A DNA stretch of 64,000 nt from Ruegeria arenilitoris (lineage in GTDB: Bacteria; Pseudomonadota; Alphaproteobacteria; Rhodobacterales; Rhodobacteraceae), in NCBI RefSeq assembly GCF_013030985.1, contig NZ_WPYP01000001.1, positions 434,001 through 498,000 on the forward strand, read 5' to 3'. A program made the position numbers and the translations under genes. Below are positions 7,604 through 17,744 of the stretch, piece after piece. Position 1 is the first letter of the stretch. Each line of letters begins with the position of its first letter. The notes beneath the pieces are model-generated. The model worked only from the letters and a program-made list of their open reading frames with translations, had not been told where the DNA came from and ran no database searches.

Positions 7604-10600
7604 ATGAGTCAGCCACAAATATCGCTGAATGACCGGTTCGATCTGGAAAAGAACCCCGTCCTTTTGAATGGCACTCAAGCGCTTGTTCGCCTGATGCTGA
7701 TCCAAAAGGCGCGGGACACGCAAGCAGGGTTAAATACCGCCGGTTTGGTGACCGGATATCGCGGGTCACCGCTGGGCGCCGTGGATCAACAGATGATGCG
7801 GGCCCACAAGCAACTGGCCGAAAGCGACGTCACTTTCCAATACGGCTTGAACGAGGATCTGGCTGCCACGGCACTGTGGGGCAGCCAGCAGGCGGGGCTG
7901 CGCGGGGACGGGCGGTTCGATGGCGTGTTTGGCCTGTGGTACGGCAAGGGGCCTGGGGTGGACCGGTCCGGCGATGTGATGCGGCACGCCAACATGGCCG
8001 GCACGGCGAAACATGGCGGCGTGCTGATGGCGATGGGAGATGACCACACCGGCGAAAGCTCGACCGTTCTGCACCAGTCCGAGTGGTCTCTGGTCGACAT
8101 GTATATGCCGATCGTCAGCCCGGCAGGCGTGCAGGAGATTCTGGATTACGGCGTCTATGGGTTCGCTCTTAGCCGGTTCTCGGGGCTTTGGGTCGGCCTG
8201 AAGACGATGAAGGATACGGTCGAGGTGACTTCGGTCGTGGACGGCAGTGTTGATCGGATGAAGTTGGCAGTGCCCGATTTCGACATGCCCGACGGCGGGT
8301 TGAACATTCGTCTTGGCGACACGCCGCACCTGCAGGAAGGGCGGATCATCGACTTTAAGCGCTTTGCGGCCGAGACGTTCTCGCGCGCCAACAAGATGGA
8401 CAGGCGGGTTTGGGGCAAGCCCGGAGCCAGGATCGGGTTTGCTGCGGCGGGAAAGAACTGGCTGGACCTGACCCACGCGATGTCTCTTTTGAACATCGAT
8501 GAGGCTGAGGCCGAAAGGCTGGGCATCACCACCTACAAGATCGGACAGACCTTTCCGCTGGACATGGCCGGGTTCCAGGACTGGGCTGAAGGGCTTGACC
8601 TGATTGTTATCATTGAAGAAAAACGCAAATTGATCGAGGTGCAGGTCAAAGAAGCCATCTTCGACGACCGCAGGGGCCGCCGTGTTTATGGCTGGTACAA
8701 GGGCGGGGCCGGGACACTGCACCGCGAGGAACTGTTTCCGACGCGCGGCGCGCTGGACCCGATCATGATCGCTGAGAAACTCGGTGATATTCTGATCGAA
8801 GAGGGGCGCGATACCGATGGTGTCCGCGCCGGTCTGGCCAGCCTGTCCGAGGCTCGCCGAGCTGACAACGCCGAGGAAATCGCCACGCGCCTGCCGTATT
8901 TCTGTTCGGGCTGCCCACATAACAGCTCGACCCGATTGCCTGATGGCAGCCGTGCGTATGCGGGCATCGGTTGTCACTACATGGTGCAGTGGATGGACCG
9001 CGAAACCACCGGTTTCACCCAGATGGGTGGTGAGGGCGCAAACTGGATTGGTGAAGCGCCGTTTTCGACCACCAATCATGTGTTCCAGAACCTTGGCGAC
9101 GGGACCTACAACCACTCGGGCGTGCAGGCGATCCGGGCGGCTTTGGCGGCCGAGGCGAATATCACCTTCAAGATTCTCTACAACGATGCCGTCGCTATGA
9201 CCGGCGGACAAGAGAACGAAGGCAGCCTGACCGCCGAACGGATCGTGGCCGAGGTCAAAGCCATGGGTGTTCAGCATGTCGCGGTTGTCTACGACGAAAA
9301 AGAAGACTTGAATTTCAAGGCTCTGCCTGCCGGTGTTGAAACCTTTGAACGCGCCGAACTGATGCAGGTGCAGGAGCGATTCCGCGAGATCGAGGGCGTT
9401 TCGGTCATCGTCTACGTCCAGACCTGCGCGGCCGAGAAACGACGTCGGCGCAAAAAGGGCGCGTTCCCGGATCCGGACAAGCGGGTCTTTATCAACACCG
9501 ACATTTGCGAAGGCTGCGGTGATTGCGGCGTACAGTCGAACTGCGTCTCGATCGTGCCGAAAGAGACCGAACTGGGCCGTAAGCGGGCCATCGACCAATC
9601 CAGCTGCAACAAGGATTATTCTTGCCTTAACGGGTTTTGCCCATCGTTTGTAACCTTGGAAGGCGCGCAAATTCGGAAAGAAGCCACCACCGAGATCGAC
9701 CTGCCGGACTTGCCGGACCCCGTGCTGCCGGAAATCAAGGGCACGCATAACGTGGTGATCACCGGGGTTGGGGGCACCGGCGTTGTGACCTTGGGCGCAA
9801 TTCTGGCTCAGGCAGCGCAGATCGACGGCAAAGGTGCCGGCATGATGGAAATGGCAGGCCTGGCCCAGAAGGGCGGAGCCGTGCATATCAACTGCCGTTT
9901 GGCCAACCGTCCCGAAGATATCAGTGCCATCCGCGTCGCCACGGGCGAAGCACACGCGTTGATCGGTGGTGATTTGGTGGTGTCCGCCGGGGCGAAAACC
10001 CTGGGCCTGACGCGGCCAGGTCAAACCGGGGCCGTGGTCAATTCTCATGAAACCGTTACCGGTGACTTTACCCGCGATACGGATTTCCGCATTCCGGGGG
10101 ACAGGCTCAAACTGTCCTTGCAGGCGCGGCTGAAGGAGGATGTTTCCCTGTTCGATGCCACCGAGTTGGCGCGTGCGGTGATGGGAGACTCCATCTATTC
10201 CAACATGATGATCTTTGGCGCGGCGTGGCAGCGTGGTCTGTTGCCGGTCAGCCACGAGGCCATCGTGTCGGCCATCGAACTGAACGGCACAGCGGTCGAG
10301 CGAAACAAACGCGCCTTCGACATCGGGCGTTGGGCCGTGCTGCACCCGCAGGAGGTTGCCGGGATTCTCGAGCCTAATATGGATGAATTGCCGAAGACTC
10401 TGGATCAGATCATCGATTTCCGTGTGCAGCACCTGACCGCCTATCAAAGCGGTCGTTTGGCCAAGCGGTATCTCAAACAGGTCAATTCATTCGAGGATAA
10501 AGGTGTTCGGAGGGCCGTGGCAAAAGGCTATCATAAGTTGTTGTCCTATAAGGATGAATACGAGGTCGCCCGATTGATGCTGGACAGCCGCGAAAAGGCA

Positions 10601-11023
10601 GCAACCGAGTTCGACGGGGAATTCAAAATGACCTTCCATCTGGCCCCGCCCATTCTGGGAGGCACAGGGCCGGATGGTCGGCCGAAGAAACGGGCCTATG
10701 GAGAATGGTTGCTGAGGCCGATGAAGGTTCTGGCCAGGCTGAAAGTCCTGCGTGGGACACCGCTGGACATTTTTGGATATAACGCCGAACGGCGGATGGA
10801 GCGGTCGCTGATCAAGCAATATGAGAGGGATATCAAAGAGGTAACGCCGCTTGTTACACCGCAGACTCGGGATGCGGTTATTGCCCTTGCTAAATTGCCG
10901 CTGGACATTCGCGGGTTCGGGCCGGTGCTGCGTGCCAACGAAGCCAAAGCCGCCAAGCGACGCGAAGAACTGCTAACCGTAATCCGCAACGGTGGGCAGG
11001 AGCTGCGCGCAGCTGCCGAGTAA
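7604..11023 (+). CDS. Indolepyruvate ferredoxin oxidoreductase, fused subunits
   Basis: The 1139-residue protein joins the IorA- and IorB-like parts. It oxidatively decarboxylates aryl-2-oxo acids such as indolepyruvate to aryl-acetyl-CoA, using thiamine diphosphate and ferredoxin. The N-terminal half holds the pyrimidine- and TPP-binding domains (CSGCPHNSS near residue 434; GGEGANW downstream). A ferredoxin-like module follows (CEGCGDCGVQSNC near 635, then SCNKDYSCLNGFC). The gamma-type domain begins near 722 with GVGGTGVVTLGA. GGGGAGG precedes the ATG. Divergent LysR control is likely. A PaaG-like gene 7 kb away might use related products. Confidence 0.92.
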   Translation: MSQPQISLNDRFDLEKNPVLLNGTQALVRLMLIQKARDTQAGLNTAGLVTGYRGSPLGAVDQQMMRAHKQLAESDVTFQYGLNEDLAATALWGSQQAGLRGDGRFDGVFGLWYGKGPGVDRSGDVMRHANMAGTAKHGGVLMAMGDDHTGESSTVLHQSEWSLVDMYMPIVSPAGVQEILDYGVYGFALSRFSGLWVGLKTMKDTVEVTSVVDGSVDRMKLAVPDFDMPDGGLNIRLGDTPHLQEGRIIDFKRFAAETFSRANKMDRRVWGKPGARIGFAAAGKNWLDLTHAMSLLNIDEAEAERLGITTYKIGQTFPLDMAGFQDWAEGLDLIVIIEEKRKLIEVQVKEAIFDDRRGRRVYGWYKGGAGTLHREELFPTRGALDPIMIAEKLGDILIEEGRDTDGVRAGLASLSEARRADNAEEIATRLPYFCSGCPHNSSTRLPDGSRAYAGIGCHYMVQWMDRETTGFTQMGGEGANWIGEAPFSTTNHVFQNLGDGTYNHSGVQAIRAALAAEANITFKILYNDAVAMTGGQENEGSLTAERIVAEVKAMGVQHVAVVYDEKEDLNFKALPAGVETFERAELMQVQERFREIEGVSVIVYVQTCAAEKRRRRKKGAFPDPDKRVFINTDICEGCGDCGVQSNCVSIVPKETELGRKRAIDQSSCNKDYSCLNGFCPSFVTLEGAQIRKEATTEIDLPDLPDPVLPEIKGTHNVVITGVGGTGVVTLGAILAQAAQIDGKGAGMMEMAGLAQKGGAVHINCRLANRPEDISAIRVATGEAHALIGGDLVVSAGAKTLGLTRPGQTGAVVNSHETVTGDFTRDTDFRIPGDRLKLSLQARLKEDVSLFDATELARAVMGDSIYSNMMIFGAAWQRGLLPVSHEAIVSAIELNGTAVERNKRAFDIGRWAVLHPQEVAGILEPNMDELPKTLDQIIDFRVQHLTAYQSGRLAKRYLKQVNSFEDKGVRRAVAKGYHKLLSYKDEYEVARLMLDSREKAATEFDGEFKMTFHLAPPILGGTGPDGRPKKRAYGEWLLRPMKVLARLKVLRGTPLDIFGYNAERRMERSLIKQYERDIKEVTPLVTPQTRDAVIALAKLPLDIRGFGPVLRANEAKAAKRREELLTVIRNGGQELRAAAE

Positions 11024-11103
11024 TTCGTCACGGTCTTGTCACGAAACCTAGGCAAATTTGTTGCTTAAACCTATCTTGCAGGCAGCAAACCTCGGAGATT
11101 CGA

Positions 11104-11982
11104 ATGCCCTCGCGCCGCCACGTCGCCCGTGACATTTCCTATGCCCATTCCGCCGAAACCAAGAGCGGGAAGATGGTGATCAAGCTGATGGAGAACACCA
11201 CGGGCCGCTTGCGTCTGATCAAGCGCGCGGACGGATATGAGAAAGAGGTGGCTAACGGGCGTGATTTCTGGTCGGTGATGGTGGACCGTTACGGGCTGTC
11301 ATTGGATGTCGTTGGCGGCTCGCTGTCGAATATTCCGAAATCCGGGCCGATGATCCTGATCGCCAACCACCCTTACGGCATTCTGGATGGGCTCATGATG
11401 GGGCACATGCTGTCCGAGACGCGTGGCGACTTCCGAATCCTGGCGCATCGCGTGTTCCGCAAGGCCGAGGATATCAACCGCATCATCCTGCCGATCTCGT
11501 TTGACGAGACCAAAGAAGCGATGAAGCTGAACCTTGAGACGCGGAAAACAGCGCTGAACTATCTGGGTGACGGCGGCGCGATTGGTATCTTCCCCGGAGG
11601 TACGGTCAGCACCGGGGTCAAGCCGTTCTCACACCCGATGGACCCGGGCTGGCGCGGTTTCACGGCGCGGATGGTGGCAAAGTCGAACGCCACAGTCGTT
11701 CCGGTTTTCTTTGACGGCCACACCTCGCGTCTGTTCCAGATTGCCAGCCATCTGCACAATACGCTGCGCATGGGGCTGCTGATCAAAGAGTTCAAAAAAC
11801 GCGTCGATACACCTGTCAAAGTGGTAATCGGAGACCCCATCGGGCGCGCCGTTCTGGACCCATTGGCAAAGGACACACGCAAGATGATGGATTTCTTGCG
11901 CAAAGCCACGTATGAGCTTTCCCCAACGCCGCTGAAGTCTTACGACTACGGCTACGAGTTTGAGGAACGGCATCGCGCCTAA
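11104..11982 (+). CDS. PlsC-like lysophospholipid/glycerolipid acyltransferase
   Basis: The 292-residue protein has an acyltransferase core: NHPYGILDG (His89, Asp95) and, later, GIFPGGTVS, the acceptor-binding motif. The spacing His-X5-Asp differs from the usual His-X4-Asp and resembles the NHPFGGxEG group of COG3176-like acyltransferases. It probably acts at the cytoplasmic face of the inner membrane on phospholipid or aminolipid precursors. CGGAG precedes the start. It is closely followed (8 bases) by murI, so the two may be co-transcribed. Acceptor and acyl donor cannot be read from the sequence. Confidence 0.8.
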   Translation: MPSRRHVARDISYAHSAETKSGKMVIKLMENTTGRLRLIKRADGYEKEVANGRDFWSVMVDRYGLSLDVVGGSLSNIPKSGPMILIANHPYGILDGLMMGHMLSETRGDFRILAHRVFRKAEDINRIILPISFDETKEAMKLNLETRKTALNYLGDGGAIGIFPGGTVSTGVKPFSHPMDPGWRGFTARMVAKSNATVVPVFFDGHTSRLFQIASHLHNTLRMGLLIKEFKKRVDTPVKVVIGDPIGRAVLDPLAKDTRKMMDFLRKATYELSPTPLKSYDYGYEFEERHRA

Positions 11983-11990
11983 AGGGGCAA

Positions 11991-12800
11991 ATGGCAGTAG
12001 GCATCTTTGATTCTGGTTTGGGCGGTCTGACCGTTCTGGACGCCGCGCAGAAACGTCTGCCGGACGTGGATTTCCTTTATTTTGCGGACAGCGCACATGC
12101 GCCCTATGGCGTGCGCGATGCCGAGAACATTTACGATCTGACGCGCCGCGCCGTTTACGATCTGTGGAATCGCGGCTGTGATCTGGTGATTCTGGCCTGC
12201 AACACCGCAAGTGCCGCCGCGTTGCGCCGGATGCAGGAAGAAGGCGTGCCCGAGGGCAAGCGCGTTCTGGGTGTCTTCGTGCCTCTGATCGAAGCCCTGA
12301 CCGAGCGTCAATGGGGCGACAACAGCCCGCCGCGTGAGGTCGCCGTGAAGCACGTGGCGTTGTTTGCCACGCCTGCAACGGTTTCCAGCCGCGCGTTCCA
12401 GCGGGAACTGGCGTTTCGCGCAATTGGTGTGGATGTCGAGGCGCAGGCTTGTGGCGGTGTGGTCGACGCAATCGAAGACGGCGACATGATCCTGGCCGAA
12501 GCGCTGGTGCGCAGCCATGTGGATGCGCTGAAAAGGAAAATGCCGGAACCGCAGGCGGCGGTTTTGGGCTGCACCCACTATCCGCTGATGGCCGAAACCT
12601 TTCAGGCCGCCTTGGGTTCGGATGTGGAAGTGTTCAGCCAGGGTGCTTTGGTGGCTGAAAGCCTTGCGGATTACCTGCAGCGACACCCGAAGATGCAGGG
12701 TGAGGGCAAAGGTGGGTTTCTGACCACCGGAAAGCCCGGCACGGTCAGCGACCGTGCTACGCAGTTCCTCCGACGGCAAATCACGTTCGAGGCCGCCTGA
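11991..12800 (+). CDS. murI: Glutamate racemase
   Basis: The 269-residue enzyme makes D-glutamate for peptidoglycan. The two catalytic cysteines are visible: Cys70 in LACNTASA and Cys194 in GCTHYPL. The N-terminus [12 protein letters not shown] is a family signature. The gene starts 8 bases after the acyltransferase. Length is normal. Confidence 0.96.
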   Translation: MAVGIFDSGLGGLTVLDAAQKRLPDVDFLYFADSAHAPYGVRDAENIYDLTRRAVYDLWNRGCDLVILACNTASAAALRRMQEEGVPEGKRVLGVFVPLIEALTERQWGDNSPPREVAVKHVALFATPATVSSRAFQRELAFRAIGVDVEAQACGGVVDAIEDGDMILAEALVRSHVDALKRKMPEPQAAVLGCTHYPLMAETFQAALGSDVEVFSQGALVAESLADYLQRHPKMQGEGKGGFLTTGKPGTVSDRATQFLRRQITFEAA

Positions 12801-12894
12801 CTTAGGTCAAGGACGGCTTAACGCATTCTCCTTTATTCGAAGGCCGTCGCATCGGCGGTCGTGATATGTGACACTTTGGAACAAGAGGTCTGGC

Positions 12895-13923
12895 ATGCCC
12901 CATAAAATCGCAATTCTGGGTGCCTCCGGCTATACCGGCGCCGAACTGGTGCGGTTGATCGCCGAGCACCCGAACATGGAAATCACCGCTTTGGCCGCCG
13001 AGCGTAAGGCTGGGATGTCGATGGCGCAGGTGTTCCCGCATTTGCGCCACATGGACCTGCCGGACCTGTGCAAAATCTCCGAGATCGATTTCTCTCAGAT
13101 CGACCTGTGTTTCTGCGCCCTGCCGCATAAAACCAGCCAAGAGGTCATTCGCGACCTGCCGAAAAACCTCAAGATCATCGACCTGTCCGCAGATTTCCGC
13201 CTGCGGGACGCGGAAGAGTATGAAAAGTGGTACGGTAACCCGCACGTGGCGTTGGAGCAGCAGGAAGAGGCCGTCTATGGCCTGACCGAGTTCTACCGCG
13301 ACGACATCCGCAATGCTCGGCTGGTGGCGGGCACGGGCTGTAACGCGGCCACCGGTCAGTATGTGCTGCGGCCGCTGATCTCGGCTGGTGTGATTGATCT
13401 GGACGATATCGTGCTGGACCTGAAATGCGCCGTATCGGGGGCAGGCCGCTCGCTGAAAGAAAACCTGCTGCACTCCGAGCTTAGCGAGGGGTATAATGCC
13501 TATGCCGTCGGTGGTACCCACCGGCATCTGGGTGAGTTCGATCAGGAATTCTCGGCTCTGGCCGGTCGTACTGTGCATGTGCAGTTCACACCGCACCTGA
13601 TCCCGGCCAACCGGGGTATTCTGGCGACCACTTATGTCAAAGGCAACCCGGCCAGCGTGTATGAAGCGCTGACTAAAGCCTATGAAAACGAACCGTTTAT
13701 CCGGATGTTGCCGTTTGGCGAGACACCCTCGACCCACCATGTGCGGGGTTCGAACTTCTGTCATATCGGTGTGGTTGGCGACCGGATCGAACGTCGCGCC
13801 ATCGTGATCGGCGCATTGGATAACCTGACAAAAGGTAGCAGTGGTCAAGCCTTGCAGAACGCCAACCTGATGTTAGGTGAGGATGAAACCGCGGGCCTGA
13901 TGATGGCCCCGTTGTTCCCGTGA
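12895..13923 (+). CDS. argC: N-acetyl-gamma-glutamyl-phosphate reductase
   Basis: The 342-residue enzyme performs the NADPH-dependent third step of arginine synthesis. It shows the nucleotide-binding [13 protein letters not shown] at the N-terminus and the catalytic Cys149 in [11 protein letters not shown]. The ATG at 12895 follows AGAGG by 6 bases; the earlier in-frame ATG at 12868 would add an atypical MTLWNKRSG. ccmE begins 7 bases later, so ccmE probably uses the argC transcript. Confidence 0.96.
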   Translation: MPHKIAILGASGYTGAELVRLIAEHPNMEITALAAERKAGMSMAQVFPHLRHMDLPDLCKISEIDFSQIDLCFCALPHKTSQEVIRDLPKNLKIIDLSADFRLRDAEEYEKWYGNPHVALEQQEEAVYGLTEFYRDDIRNARLVAGTGCNAATGQYVLRPLISAGVIDLDDIVLDLKCAVSGAGRSLKENLLHSELSEGYNAYAVGGTHRHLGEFDQEFSALAGRTVHVQFTPHLIPANRGILATTYVKGNPASVYEALTKAYENEPFIRMLPFGETPSTHHVRGSNFCHIGVVGDRIERRAIVIGALDNLTKGSSGQALQNANLMLGEDETAGLMMAPLFP

Positions 13924-13930
13924 GGACGAA

Positions 13931-14377
13931 ATGAAAACGCTCAAGAAACGCCGTCGTGTACAAGTCATTCTTTTGGCTGTCGTGGCCCTTGCTATGGCCA
14001 CGGGGTTGATTGGGTATGCCTTGCAGGATGGCATCAACTTCTTCCGCTCGCCCAGCCAGGTGATCGCAGAACCACCGAAACCAACCGAGGTGTTCCGCAT
14101 CGGTGGTCTGGTCGAAGAGGGCTCGATCATTCGCGGTCAGGGCGAGACGGTGCATTTTGTCGTGACCGATGGCGGCGAGAGTGTGCCGGTGGCGTTTACC
14201 GGCGTGCTGCCTGATCTGTTTGCCGAAAATCAGGGTATGGTGGGCACAGGTTCTTATGTGAACGGTGTTTTCGAAGCGACTGAAATCCTTGCGAAACACG
14301 ACGAGACCTACATGCCGAAAGAGGTCGTGGACGCTCTGAAAGAGCAGGGTGTCTATCAGGAAGCTGACGAAAGCTGA
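13931..14377 (+). CDS. ccmE: Cytochrome c maturation heme chaperone CcmE
   Basis: The 148-residue protein has a short basic cytoplasmic start (KKRRRV), one transmembrane anchor and a periplasmic OB-fold. The heme-binding histidine is His123 in HDETY, the HxxxY motif. CcmE receives heme from CcmABCD and passes it to the CcmF/CcmH ligase. ccmF and ccmH lie downstream, but are separated from it by a two-gene lysis cassette. Confidence 0.96.
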   Translation: MKTLKKRRRVQVILLAVVALAMATGLIGYALQDGINFFRSPSQVIAEPPKPTEVFRIGGLVEEGSIIRGQGETVHFVVTDGGESVPVAFTGVLPDLFAENQGMVGTGSYVNGVFEATEILAKHDETYMPKEVVDALKEQGVYQEADES

Positions 14378-14422
14378 ACGCAGCTGAACTGCGTGCCTCA
14401 GGCAGCAAATTTGGGAAATGAT

Positions 14423-14465
14423 GAAACAGGGCGTTGCGCGCAACAGGCGGGCAGCGCCCTGTTTC
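14423..14465 (+). terminator. Long hairpin between ccmE and the lysis cassette
   Basis: A perfect 11-bp stem (GAAACAGGGCG with CGCCCTGTTTC) encloses a 21-base loop that itself begins with the palindrome TTGCGCGCAA. No T-tract follows on the plus strand. It could be a terminator, an RNA-processing site or a stabilising 3' end for ccmE. Confidence 0.5.
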
Positions 14466-14523
14466 GTTGGGAGAATTAAACCGGGTTGCGAAACCGTGTG
14501 TCGGACCAAATGCGGAGGGTGCG

Positions 14524-15135
14524 ATGCAGACGGTGCGACAGATTGCAACTGAGATCGTGGCGCGTGAAGGCGGGTTTGTGGACGATCCGGATGATCCGGG
14601 CGGGGCGACCAAATACGGCGTGACCATTCACACCATGCGTCGCCTCGGGCTGGACCTTTCGGGCGATGGGGCAATCAATAGTGCCGACGTACGTATGCTC
14701 AGCAAATCACAGGCCGTCGATATTTTTGTGCAGCATTACTTTGAGCTGCCTCGGCTGAGCCTGCTCCCGACGATTTTGCACCCTTCGGTGTTTGACATGT
14801 ACGTCAACGCGGGTGGGCAAGCCGTCAAGATCCTTCAACGTCTGCTACGTGAGATGGGGTTCGGGGTCACCGTTGACGGAATCGTTGGGCCAAAAACTGC
14901 TCGCGCCTGTGAGAACGCGGCGGACCCTGATCCGGTGGCTTTGCGGGACGCCTATGGGGTCGCGCGGCGAAACTTTTACTTCCGGCTTGCCGACCACAGG
15001 CCCGCATCCCGCAAATACGCCCGGAGCCGGGCAGGTGGCAAAGGCGGGTGGATTCGCCGGGCCGAGGAATTTGTCTCTCCGGCATATCACTTAAGCGATG
15101 CAGATTTTCAAAGGAGGGTCGCGGGATGGGGCTGA
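14524..15135 (+). CDS. Holin-associated peptidoglycan hydrolase (GH108), GTA-type endolysin
   Basis: The 203-residue protein matches glycoside hydrolase family 108 muramidases. The catalytic segment is REGGFVDDPDDPGGATKYG (Glu15), followed by a C-terminal peptidoglycan-binding part (VDGIVGPKTARAC, then FYFRLADHRP). There is no signal peptide, so export relies on the holin encoded next. In Rhodobacter capsulatus an endolysin/holin pair of this sort releases gene transfer agent (GTA) particles. GGAGGG precedes the ATG at 14524. It sits between ccmE and ccmF, which is out of functional context. Confidence 0.82.
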   Translation: MQTVRQIATEIVAREGGFVDDPDDPGGATKYGVTIHTMRRLGLDLSGDGAINSADVRMLSKSQAVDIFVQHYFELPRLSLLPTILHPSVFDMYVNAGGQAVKILQRLLREMGFGVTVDGIVGPKTARACENAADPDPVALRDAYGVARRNFYFRLADHRPASRKYARSRAGGKGGWIRRAEEFVSPAYHLSDADFQRRVAGWG

Positions 15136-15704
15136 TCTCGAACGTCTTGACGTTTCTGTTCGGAGGCGGTCGCAACGTCGTGCGCGAAACTGCTGAAATA
15201 TTTCGGGAAAATGCCGAGAACGGGGCAGCGCGCAGTCTGACGTTGCAGCAACAGGCGATGGTTCAGTTCGGTCAGGAGTTTCAGGTGCCACGTAAAGGCG
15301 CATTTGATCGGATCATGGACGGGCTCAACCGGTTGCCGCGCCCGGCGATGGCGCTGGGGACGTTGGGTTTATTCGTTGCCGCCATGGTCGATCCGCTATG
15401 GTTTGCGGCGCGGATGCAGGGGATCGCCTTGGTGCCCGAGCCGTTGTGGTGGCTGCTAGGTGTAATCGTGTCGTTCTATTTCGGTGCGCGTCATCAGGCC
15501 AAGGTTCAGGATATGCAACGAGAGATCAGGGCCACGATGCAGCGCACTCCCCAGGTGCTGGAAAACCTGCAAGCGCTAAAAGTCCTGCGCAGCGATGGAA
15601 TCGGGGCCGCCGACCCGGGGACCGACGTTGCACTGGCCGAAAGTGCCGGCCATCCCTGTGAAAATCCGGCGCTGGACGACTGGCGGCGCAAACGCGCGGC
15701 TTGA
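15126..15704 (+). CDS. Three-TM holin family protein (GTA release type)
   Basis: The 192-residue protein has an amphipathic start, a soluble helical region, then hydrophobic segments around residues 77-95 and 100-118 (WWLLGVIVSFYFGARHQ). This agrees with the GTA holin (3TM) family. It would form membrane lesions that let the neighbouring muramidase reach the wall. The ATG at 15126 lies inside the end of the muramidase gene, preceded by AAGGAGGG, so the pair is translationally coupled. The C-terminal tail is soluble and poorly conserved in look. Confidence 0.75.
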   Translation: MGLISNVLTFLFGGGRNVVRETAEIFRENAENGAARSLTLQQQAMVQFGQEFQVPRKGAFDRIMDGLNRLPRPAMALGTLGLFVAAMVDPLWFAARMQGIALVPEPLWWLLGVIVSFYFGARHQAKVQDMQREIRATMQRTPQVLENLQALKVLRSDGIGAADPGTDVALAESAGHPCENPALDDWRRKRAA

Positions 15705-15779
15705 CCCGCGACACTATGCTCGCCCCAGAGGGGCGAAAGTGATTGGTGCTTGCCCGGCAACGGGACTATATCCGGGGCC

Positions 15780-17744
15780 ATGATTACAGAACTTGGCCAC
15801 TTTGCCCTGATCCTCGCCTTTCTGGTTGCCATCGTGCAATCGGTTGTTCCGCTGATAGGTGCCGCCAAACGGTGGCCTGGATGGATGTCCTTTGCCGAAC
15901 CTGCGGCCATCTTGCAGTTCCTGCTGGTTGGTTTCTCGTTCTGGGCGCTGGTCTGGGCGTTTGTGACCTCGGATTTCTCGTTGCGGGTAGTGGTTGAGAA
16001 CAGCCATTCGGCCAAGCCGATGCTGTACAAGATCAGCGGAACATGGGGCAACCACGAGGGCTCGATGCTGCTGTGGGTGCTGATCGTTTCGTTGTTCGGC
16101 GCCATGGCCGCGTTTTTCGGAGGCGGCCTGCCACCCACGCTGAAAGCGCGGGTTCTGGCGGTTCAGGCCGCGATTGCGGTGGCGTTCTTTGCCTTCATCC
16201 TGTTCACCTCGAACCCGTTTGAGCGGCTGATCGTGGCACCATTTGACGGGCGCGATCTGAACCCGCTGTTGCAGGACCCCGGTTTGGCCTTCCATCCGCC
16301 GTTCCTGTACCTGGGCTACGTGGGCCTGAGCATGGCCTTCAGCTTTGCCGTCGCCGCCCTGATCGAGGGGCGCGTCGACGCCGCGTGGGGTCGCTGGGTG
16401 CGTCCCTGGACGCTGGCTGCATGGGTGTTTCTGACCATCGGCATCGCGCTGGGGTCCTGGTGGGCGTATTACGAGCTTGGTTGGGGCGGGTTCTGGTTCT
16501 GGGACCCGGTTGAAAACGCCTCGTTCATGCCTTGGCTGCTGGCAGCCGCGCTATTGCACTCGGCCATCGTGGTGGAGAAGCGCGAGGCGTTGAAAAGCTG
16601 GACCATTCTGCTGGCGATCATTGCTTTCGGTTTCTCGCTGATCGGCACGTTTATTGTGCGGTCGGGGCTGCTGACCTCAGTCCACGCCTTCGCCAATGAT
16701 CCTGAACGTGGCGTGTTCATCCTGTTCATTCTGGTGATCTTCATCGGTGGCTCTCTGACCTTGTTTGCCGCACGCGCGCAAGCGATGGAGGCCAAGGGCG
16801 TCTTTGGCATGGTCAGCCGCGAAAGCGCGCTGATTCTGAACAATATCCTGCTGGCCGTCAGCTGTTTCGTCGTGTTCGTTGGGACGATGTGGCCGATGGT
16901 GGCCGAGATGGCGTTCGATCGCAAACTCTCGGTTGGGGCGCCGTTCTTCAACTCGGCCTTCACGCCGTTCATGGTTGCATTGGGCATTGCTCTGCCGGTG
17001 GGCGCGATGCTGCCGTGGAAACGCGGCAAGCTTGGCAAAACTGCCTATTCGCTGCGCTATGCCTTCCTGTTGGCACTGGCTCTGGCCTTGCTGGTCTGGG
17101 CGATGCAGACCGGGCGCAGTGCGCTGGGGCCGGTTGGTTTATTCTTGGGCGCTTGGATCACCTTCGGCGCGGCCGTCGATTTGTGGAGCCGCACGGGCCG
17201 CAAAGGCAGCCTCAAGCGCCTGTTCCGCCTGCCTGGTGCAGACTGGGGTAAGGCCGTGGCGCATACCGGTTTGGGTGTGACCATGTTCGCCATTGCTGGC
17301 CTGACCGCGTGGGAGGTCGAAGACATCCGCGTCGCGCAGCCCGGTCAGCCGTTCGAGGTCGGGCAGTTTACCCTTACGCTGGAAGGTGTGCGACGTGTGC
17401 AGGGACCGAACTATTTCTCGACCATGGCAGATGTCCGGGTCGAAAAGAACGGACGTCCAATGGGAACGCTTCATCCTGAAAAACGGGACTATCCGGTCGC
17501 ACGGATGCCAACGACCGAGGCAGCGATTGACTATCGGTTCCTTGGTGACCTCTATGTTGTGATCGGTGACCAACAGGCTGACGGCGGTTGGGTCATGCGA
17601 ACCTATATCAAACCGCTGGCGAACTGGATCTGGGGCGGGTGTATCCTGATGTCCCTTGGTGGCTTGATCAGCCTGTCGGACCGCCGGTTCCGCGTGGCAG
17701 CCGGCGCGCGCAAGGCCCCAACGGGCGGAGTACCTGCGGAATGA
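15780..17744 (+). CDS. ccmF: Heme lyase subunit CcmF
   Basis: The 654-residue integral membrane protein has many transmembrane helices and the tryptophan-rich heme-handling segment GWGGFWFWDPVENASFMPW around residues 236-254. CcmF, with CcmH, attaches heme to apocytochrome c on the periplasmic side. The ATG at 15780 gives the usual MITELGHFAL N-terminus; the frame opens earlier only with TTG. Its stop overlaps the ccmH start as ATGA. Confidence 0.96.
   Translation: MITELGHFALILAFLVAIVQSVVPLIGAAKRWPGWMSFAEPAAILQFLLVGFSFWALVWAFVTSDFSLRVVVENSHSAKPMLYKISGTWGNHEGSMLLWVLIVSLFGAMAAFFGGGLPPTLKARVLAVQAAIAVAFFAFILFTSNPFERLIVAPFDGRDLNPLLQDPGLAFHPPFLYLGYVGLSMAFSFAVAALIEGRVDAAWGRWVRPWTLAAWVFLTIGIALGSWWAYYELGWGGFWFWDPVENASFMPWLLAAALLHSAIVVEKREALKSWTILLAIIAFGFSLIGTFIVRSGLLTSVHAFANDPERGVFILFILVIFIGGSLTLFAARAQAMEAKGVFGMVSRESALILNNILLAVSCFVVFVGTMWPMVAEMAFDRKLSVGAPFFNSAFTPFMVALGIALPVGAMLPWKRGKLGKTAYSLRYAFLLALALALLVWAMQTGRSALGPVGLFLGAWITFGAAVDLWSRTGRKGSLKRLFRLPGADWGKAVAHTGLGVTMFAIAGLTAWEVEDIRVAQPGQPFEVGQFTLTLEGVRRVQGPNYFSTMADVRVEKNGRPMGTLHPEKRDYPVARMPTTEAAIDYRFLGDLYVVIGDQQADGGWVMRTYIKPLANWIWGGCILMSLGGLISLSDRRFRVAAGARKAPTGGVPAE

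Noticed and set aside
7766..10447. An 893-codon open frame on the minus strand
   Set aside because: It lies wholly antisense to the indolepyruvate ferredoxin oxidoreductase gene, has no family features, and results from GC-rich codon use on the other strand.
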